Positions 60,635 through 64,000 of a stretch of 64,000 nucleotides of DNA are shown in pieces (position 1 is the first letter of the stretch; each line of letters starts with the position of its first letter). The notes under the pieces were generated by a model. The model saw only the letters and a program-made list of their open reading frames with translations. It was not told the DNA's origin and ran no database searches. Where the stretch lies: positions 1 through 64,000 of the forward strand of contig NZ_JOIX01000032.1 of assembly GCF_000720175.1 (NCBI RefSeq), written 5' to 3'. This stretch comes from Streptomyces sp. NRRL S-337 (GTDB lineage: Bacteria; Actinomycetota; Actinomycetes; Streptomycetales; Streptomycetaceae). Made by a program: the position numbers and the translations under genes.

Positions 60635-62059
60635 ATGATCACCGCAGCCGCACAGTTCGCCCCCGTGCCAGGGGATATCGAGGCCAACGCCGCGCGGATG
60701 GCCGCGCTCATCGGCGAGGCCGCCAGCCGTGGCGCCGGCCTGGTGGTCTTTTCCGAACTCGCCCTGACGCACTACGACCTGCGACTCATAGCGGCCGATC
60801 CGGACCGGCTGACGGTCGCTCCCGACGATGCCCGGCTGACGCCGGTCCGGGACGCCTGCCGGGCGAGCGGGGTGGCGGCGGTGGTGAACGCTGCGGGCCG
60901 GGCCGTGGAGCCAGGTGGCCGGCCGACGATCTCCTCGTTCGTCTACGGACCGGACGGTGCCCTGCTGACCCGCTACGACAAGATCCATGTGTCCGACGAC
61001 GAGAGCAAGGTCTTCGCGCCGGGCAGCGCTGAGGGGCGCTTCTTCCTCGGCGGGATCCGGTTCGCGCTGGCGACGTGCTTCGACAACAGCTTCCCCGAGG
61101 TGCCGGCGCGGGCCGCGGCGGACGGATGCCGGGTGTATCTCTCCAGCGCCTTCCACGATTCGGCGGAGAGGGTGGCGCGGTACGGCGAGATGGCGCGCGA
61201 GCACGGACTCCTCGTCGTGCTCGCCAACGGGACGGAGGTCGGCAGTCCCGAGCCGGCCTGCGGGCTGAGCGGAGTCTGGCTGCCGTCGGGTGAGCGGGTG
61301 GCGGCGGCCGCCGAGTGGACCGCGCCGGTGCCGGGCGACGGTGCGGAGCTGGTGCTGAGCGACGTCCGTGACCGGATCACGCTGATGTCGGACCCGGCGG
61401 TGGCGGCGATACCGGTCGAGGAGTGCGGTGAGCCGCTGGTGGACGTACGGACCGCGGCGCCCGGCCTGCTGGTGGCCGCGGACCGGCGCGACGGGCAGGG
61501 TGCGTTCGCGTATTTGCGGGAGGGTGTGCTGCGGCGGCTGCGGGAAGCGCAGCGGGCGTTGCCGGACGGGCTGCGGCTGCAGTTCGTCGAGGGGTACCGC
61601 CCGCCGGGCCTCCAGCGACGCTATTTCGAGGAGTACGCGGACGAACTGCGCGCCGCGCACCCGGACTGGGACGGGGCGCGGATCCATGAGGCCGCCAGCC
61701 GGTATGTGTCCCCGCCGGAGATAGCGCCGCACAGCGCGGGTGGTGCGGTGGACCTCACGCTCGTCACCGCCGACGGCGAAGAGGTCGACATGGGGACACC
61801 GATCAACGCCTCCCCGGAGGAGAGCGCCGGTGCCTGCTACACGGCCGCGCCGGGCCTGTCCCCCGCGGCGCGCGAGCACCGCCGCATAGTGAGCGCTGCG
61901 CTCACCGCCGCCGGGCTGGTCAACTATCCGACGGAGTGGTGGCACTGGTCCTACGGCGACCGCTACTGGGCAGTGGCGACCGGCGCGGACCGTGCGCTGT
62001 ACGGACCGAAGGAGCTGAGGGAGGAAGGGGCGAAAGAATTGGTGACAAAGGGTTGGTGA
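60635..62059 (+). CDS. Fusion of a nitrilase-type amidohydrolase and a VanX-type D-Ala-D-Ala dipeptidase
   Basis: Residues 1-270 are a carbon-nitrogen hydrolase with the Glu41 (FSELALTHYD), Lys116 (RYDKIHVSD) and Cys148 (LATCFDNSFPE) triad. Residues 280-470 are a peptidase M15D/VanX domain: Arg322 in EGYRP, zinc ligands His366 and Asp373 in PHSAGGAVDLTL, the base Glu434 and ligand His437 in EWWHWSYG. Both active sites look intact. ATG 60635 gives the nitrilase start; CATCAT lies six bases upstream. No signal peptide, so the product is cytosolic. A joint role in D-amino acid or peptidoglycan-fragment use is inferred. Confidence 0.88.
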   Translation: MITAAAQFAPVPGDIEANAARMAALIGEAASRGAGLVVFSELALTHYDLRLIAADPDRLTVAPDDARLTPVRDACRASGVAAVVNAAGRAVEPGGRPTISSFVYGPDGALLTRYDKIHVSDDESKVFAPGSAEGRFFLGGIRFALATCFDNSFPEVPARAAADGCRVYLSSAFHDSAERVARYGEMAREHGLLVVLANGTEVGSPEPACGLSGVWLPSGERVAAAAEWTAPVPGDGAELVLSDVRDRITLMSDPAVAAIPVEECGEPLVDVRTAAPGLLVAADRRDGQGAFAYLREGVLRRLREAQRALPDGLRLQFVEGYRPPGLQRRYFEEYADELRAAHPDWDGARIHEAASRYVSPPEIAPHSAGGAVDLTLVTADGEEVDMGTPINASPEESAGACYTAAPGLSPAAREHRRIVSAALTAAGLVNYPTEWWHWSYGDRYWAVATGADRALYGPKELREEGAKELVTKGW

Positions 62060-62378
62060 CAGAGAGTTGGTAGCAAAGGGTTGTAGCAAAGGCGAGGTGG
62101 CAAAGGACAAGCAGCAAGGGAGGGGCAGCTAGGAGGGGTAGCAAGGAGAGGTGGGAGAGGGCAGGTGTCAGTCGGTCGCCCGGGCCTGCATCCCCGGGAG
62201 GTGGGGCCGGGGCGTCCCCGGCAAGGCCGGGGACGATGACCTCACGCCGGTAACACCGGGGACGATGACCTCACCGCCGGCAAGGCCGGGGACAGTGGCC
62301 CCGGGTCGGCAAGGCCGGGAACGGTGGCGCCTCAGGCCGGCAGGCCGGCCTGACAGGGGCCTCAGGCCGGCACTCGCC
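62060..62378. repeat. Intergenic repeats, including four 29/30-bp units
   Basis: At 62219-62335 a 29/30-bp unit (CGGCAAGGCCGGGGACGATG and nine more bases) occurs four times with divergence. At 62060-62155 AGCAAAGG/GTTGGTGAC-type words recur. The units have no unique spacers, so this is not a CRISPR. No gene is supported. Confidence 0.75.
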
Positions 62379-63317
62379 TTAGCTGCCGCCACCCGCGTCC
62401 TGGGCGGTTTCCGGGACCATGGCTTCCAGTTCGGCACGGGTGGGGTAGGACGGCTGGGCGCCGGGCTTGGTGACCGCTGCGGCTCCGACCCGTACGGCGA
62501 AGCGGGCGGCCTCGGGGAGGGTGTCGCCGCGGGCCAGGCGGGTGGCCAGGGCACCTGTGAAGGCGTCGCCGGCGCCGGTGGTGTCCACGGCCTTGACTCG
62601 TACGCCGGGCACCTCGGTGGCTCCGGAGGCGTCCAGGACCAGTGCGCCGTCGCCGCCGAGGGTGACGACGACGGAGCGGGCGCCCTGGTCGCGCAGTGCC
62701 CGAGCCCACTCGGCGGGGGTGCCGTCGGCGCGGCCGGAGAGCTGGCGGGCCTCGTGCTCGTTGACCACCAACGGGTCGGCCACCGCGAGGAGTTCGGGGG
62801 CAAGGGCCGTCTCGGGTGCCGGGGAGGGGTTGAGGACGACGCGGGTACCGGCCTGTTCGGCGGTGGCCGCGGCGGCCCGTACGGACTCCATGGGGATCTC
62901 CAGCTGGAGGGAGACCACTGCGGAGGCGGCGATGGTGTGTTTCGCCGTGGCCACGTCCTGCGGGGTGAGGGCGGCGTTGGCTCCCGGGGAAACGACGATG
63001 CTGTTGTCGCCGTCCGGATCGACGATGATCATCGCGGTGCCGGTGCGGGCCGTCTCGTCCACGATCACCGGCGTGACGTCGGTGCCCGCCTCACGCTGGG
63101 CGTGCAGCAGCAGTTCACCGTAGGCGTCGCCGCCGACCCGGGCCAGCAGCGCGGTGCGCCCGCCGATCCGGGCCGCGGCGGCCGCCTGGTTGGCGCCCTT
63201 ACCGCCGGCCGATTCGACCAGGTCCGTGCCGAGCACGGTCTCCCCCGCGCCGGGTCGTCGCTCGACCCGGACTGTCAGATCCGCGTTGGCCGAGCCGACC
63301 ACCAGGACGTCATACAT
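62379..63317 (-). CDS. rbsK: Ribokinase
   Basis: The 312-residue PfkB kinase has the ribokinase start YDVLVVGSANADLTVRVERR, the substrate loop ESAGGKGANQAAAAARIGG, and the anion-hole and catalytic base DTTGAGDAFTGALATRLA. It phosphorylates ribose to ribose-5-phosphate. The ATG at 63317 has GGAGAA upstream. It follows the ribose-binding protein gene on the same strand, supporting ribose as substrate, though the 428-bp repeat-filled gap is long for an operon. Confidence 0.95.
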   Translation of the reverse strand: MYDVLVVGSANADLTVRVERRPGAGETVLGTDLVESAGGKGANQAAAAARIGGRTALLARVGGDAYGELLLHAQREAGTDVTPVIVDETARTGTAMIIVDPDGDNSIVVSPGANAALTPQDVATAKHTIAASAVVSLQLEIPMESVRAAAATAEQAGTRVVLNPSPAPETALAPELLAVADPLVVNEHEARQLSGRADGTPAEWARALRDQGARSVVVTLGGDGALVLDASGATEVPGVRVKAVDTTGAGDAFTGALATRLARGDTLPEAARFAVRVGAAAVTKPGAQPSYPTRAELEAMVPETAQDAGGGS

Positions 63318-63745
63318 GCGCCGTTCTCCCGTTTCCGAGCGTCGCTCGGTGCTGCCGATGGCTGTCCATGCGCCGCTCTCCTTCTGTTCTCGTGTGTGGT
63401 GTGTTGGTCGTGTTGTTGCAGTCGAGGTATTGCTGTCAGGTTGTTGCAGTCGACGTTGTTGCTGTCGAGGTAGCTGCGATCGAGGTTGTTGCTGACACGT
63501 GTGCGGTTGTGGCGTGTGGTTTTCGGTGTGTTGCTGTCGCGTGGCCGTTGTTGCTGGCGGGTGGCTTCGGGTGACTGTTGTTGCTGTCGGGTAGCTGTTG
63601 TTGCTCTCGCGTGTGTGTCGTTGTTGGCGCGTGTGTCGTTGTTGGCGCGTTCGGTGTTGCTGTAGAGCCTGCCGTTGCTGTCCTGTGTGGTGGGTGGGTC
63701 CGGCCCCCGTGGCGGGTCTGTGTCGGGACTGTGGGTGGACTGGCC
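63318..63745. repeat. Degenerate GTTGTTGCTGTCG minisatellite between rbsB and rbsK
   Basis: From about 63410 to 63670 words such as GTTGTTGCAGTCGAGG, GTTGTTGCTGTCGGGTAGCT and GTGTGTCGTTGTTGGCGC recur without a fixed period. No gene is supported. The GT-rich strand asymmetry is marked for this genome. Confidence 0.75.
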
Positions 63746-64000
63746 TCATCCGCCGTCGAACGTGGCCGCGTTCTTGCGGGTCACCAGTACCACCGGGACC
63801 TTGACCGACTGCGGCAGCTTCTCACCGTGGGCGGCCTTCAGGGCCCAGTCCACGGCCTGTTTGCCGAGGAGTTCCGGCTGCTGGGCGATGGTGGCGGTCA
63901 GGGTGCCGTTACGGACGGCCGTGATGCCGTCGGGTGTGCCGTCGAACGCCACCACCTTCACGTCCTTGCCCGACCGGCCGCCCAGCGCCTTGGCGGCGCC
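63746..64000 (-). CDS. rbsB: Ribose ABC transporter substrate-binding protein, C-terminal part (5' end outside window)
   Basis: The last 84 residues are visible: KALGGRSGKDVKVVAFDGTP, then GTLTATIAQQPELLGKQAVD and KVPVVLVTRKNAATF. This is the second lobe of a periplasmic-binding protein type 1, ribose/galactose class. It would deliver the sugar to an RbsA/RbsC transporter expected to the right of the window. Gene symbol is by homology and linkage to rbsK. Confidence 0.85.
   Translation of the reverse strand, partial: GAAKALGGRSGKDVKVVAFDGTPDGITAVRNGTLTATIAQQPELLGKQAVDWALKAAHGEKLPQSVKVPVVLVTRKNAATFDGG

Noticed and set aside
62219..62335. Possible CRISPR array (four units of 29-30 bp)
   Set aside because: The units abut without unique spacers and differ internally; it is a degenerate tandem repeat with no cas genes nearby.
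63410..63670. Non-coding RNA gene in the GT-rich repeat
   Set aside because: No conserved fold, promoter or terminator could be seen; low-complexity repeat explains the pattern.

Overview
The window is chromosomal DNA of a Streptomyces or close relative. The evidence is the very high GC content with G/C-biased third codon positions, many GTG starts, a 910-residue homodimeric-type AceE beside a DUF3052 gene, a PucR-type FasR directly upstream of fabD-fabH-acpP-fabF, and terD/CitE/PRTase-StiP genes. From memory this backbone order resembles S. coelicolor around SCO2364-SCO2390; I could not check that.

Region 1 (1-5.8 kb) is the right end of an actinomycete integrative and conjugative element (AICE). 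It holds the tail of a C5 cytosine methyltransferase, two small Cys/His proteins, a Prim-Pol primase-polymerase, a YfjI/DUF3987 protein, three small helix-turn-helix or excisionase proteins and a tyrosine integrase. The integrase abuts the 3' end of tRNA-Val(UAC), the probable attachment site. Between the yfjI-like gene and the first HTH gene lies a 275-bp symmetric inverted array of TGACAGAAAT/TGACAAAAAT sites, my best candidate for the element's replication origin and the most striking non-coding signal here. The transfer genes must lie to the left.

Region 2 (6-13.7 kb) has a coiled-coil membrane protein, a DUF4383 membrane protein, a GntR/FadR regulator and a galactonate (DgoD/aldolase/kinase) operon with unusual minisatellites between its genes, then an FmdB zinc ribbon.

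Region 3 (13.8-25 kb) is a tellurium-resistance/stress cluster: a CitE-like lyase, a PRTase-StiP fusion and a HAD phosphatase in one operon, divergent from a TerD with a Pro/Tyr tail, then TerA-like, TerC/DUF475 and two TerD proteins. Peroxiredoxin and DUF3052 genes follow.

Region 4 (25.5-43 kb) has aceE, a secreted I36-type inhibitor, a TetR/MFS pair, two paralogous alpha/beta hydrolases around a two-component system, an acyltransferase, an AKR-MerR pair, a serine hydrolase and a pirin.

Region 5 (43-49.6 kb) is the type II fatty acid synthase locus with its activator FasR, followed by an NAD(P)-dependent oxidoreductase and a DUF3145 gene. The oxidoreductase promoter matches the merR promoter 7.7 kb away: both have the same dyad core and a 19-bp spacer.

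Region 6 (49.9-64 kb) carries an SGNH lipoprotein, galactose mutarotase, a DUF4097 lipoprotein, a GH3 beta-glucosidase with a divergent TetR gene, a secreted pyroglutamyl-peptidase homologue with Ser in place of the catalytic Cys, a nitrilase-VanX fusion protein, and rbsK/rbsB at the right edge. Short tandem repeats fill many of the intergenic gaps and intrude in frame into some genes. At least nine genes look leaderless, with a TANNNT-like box 6-9 nt before the start codon.
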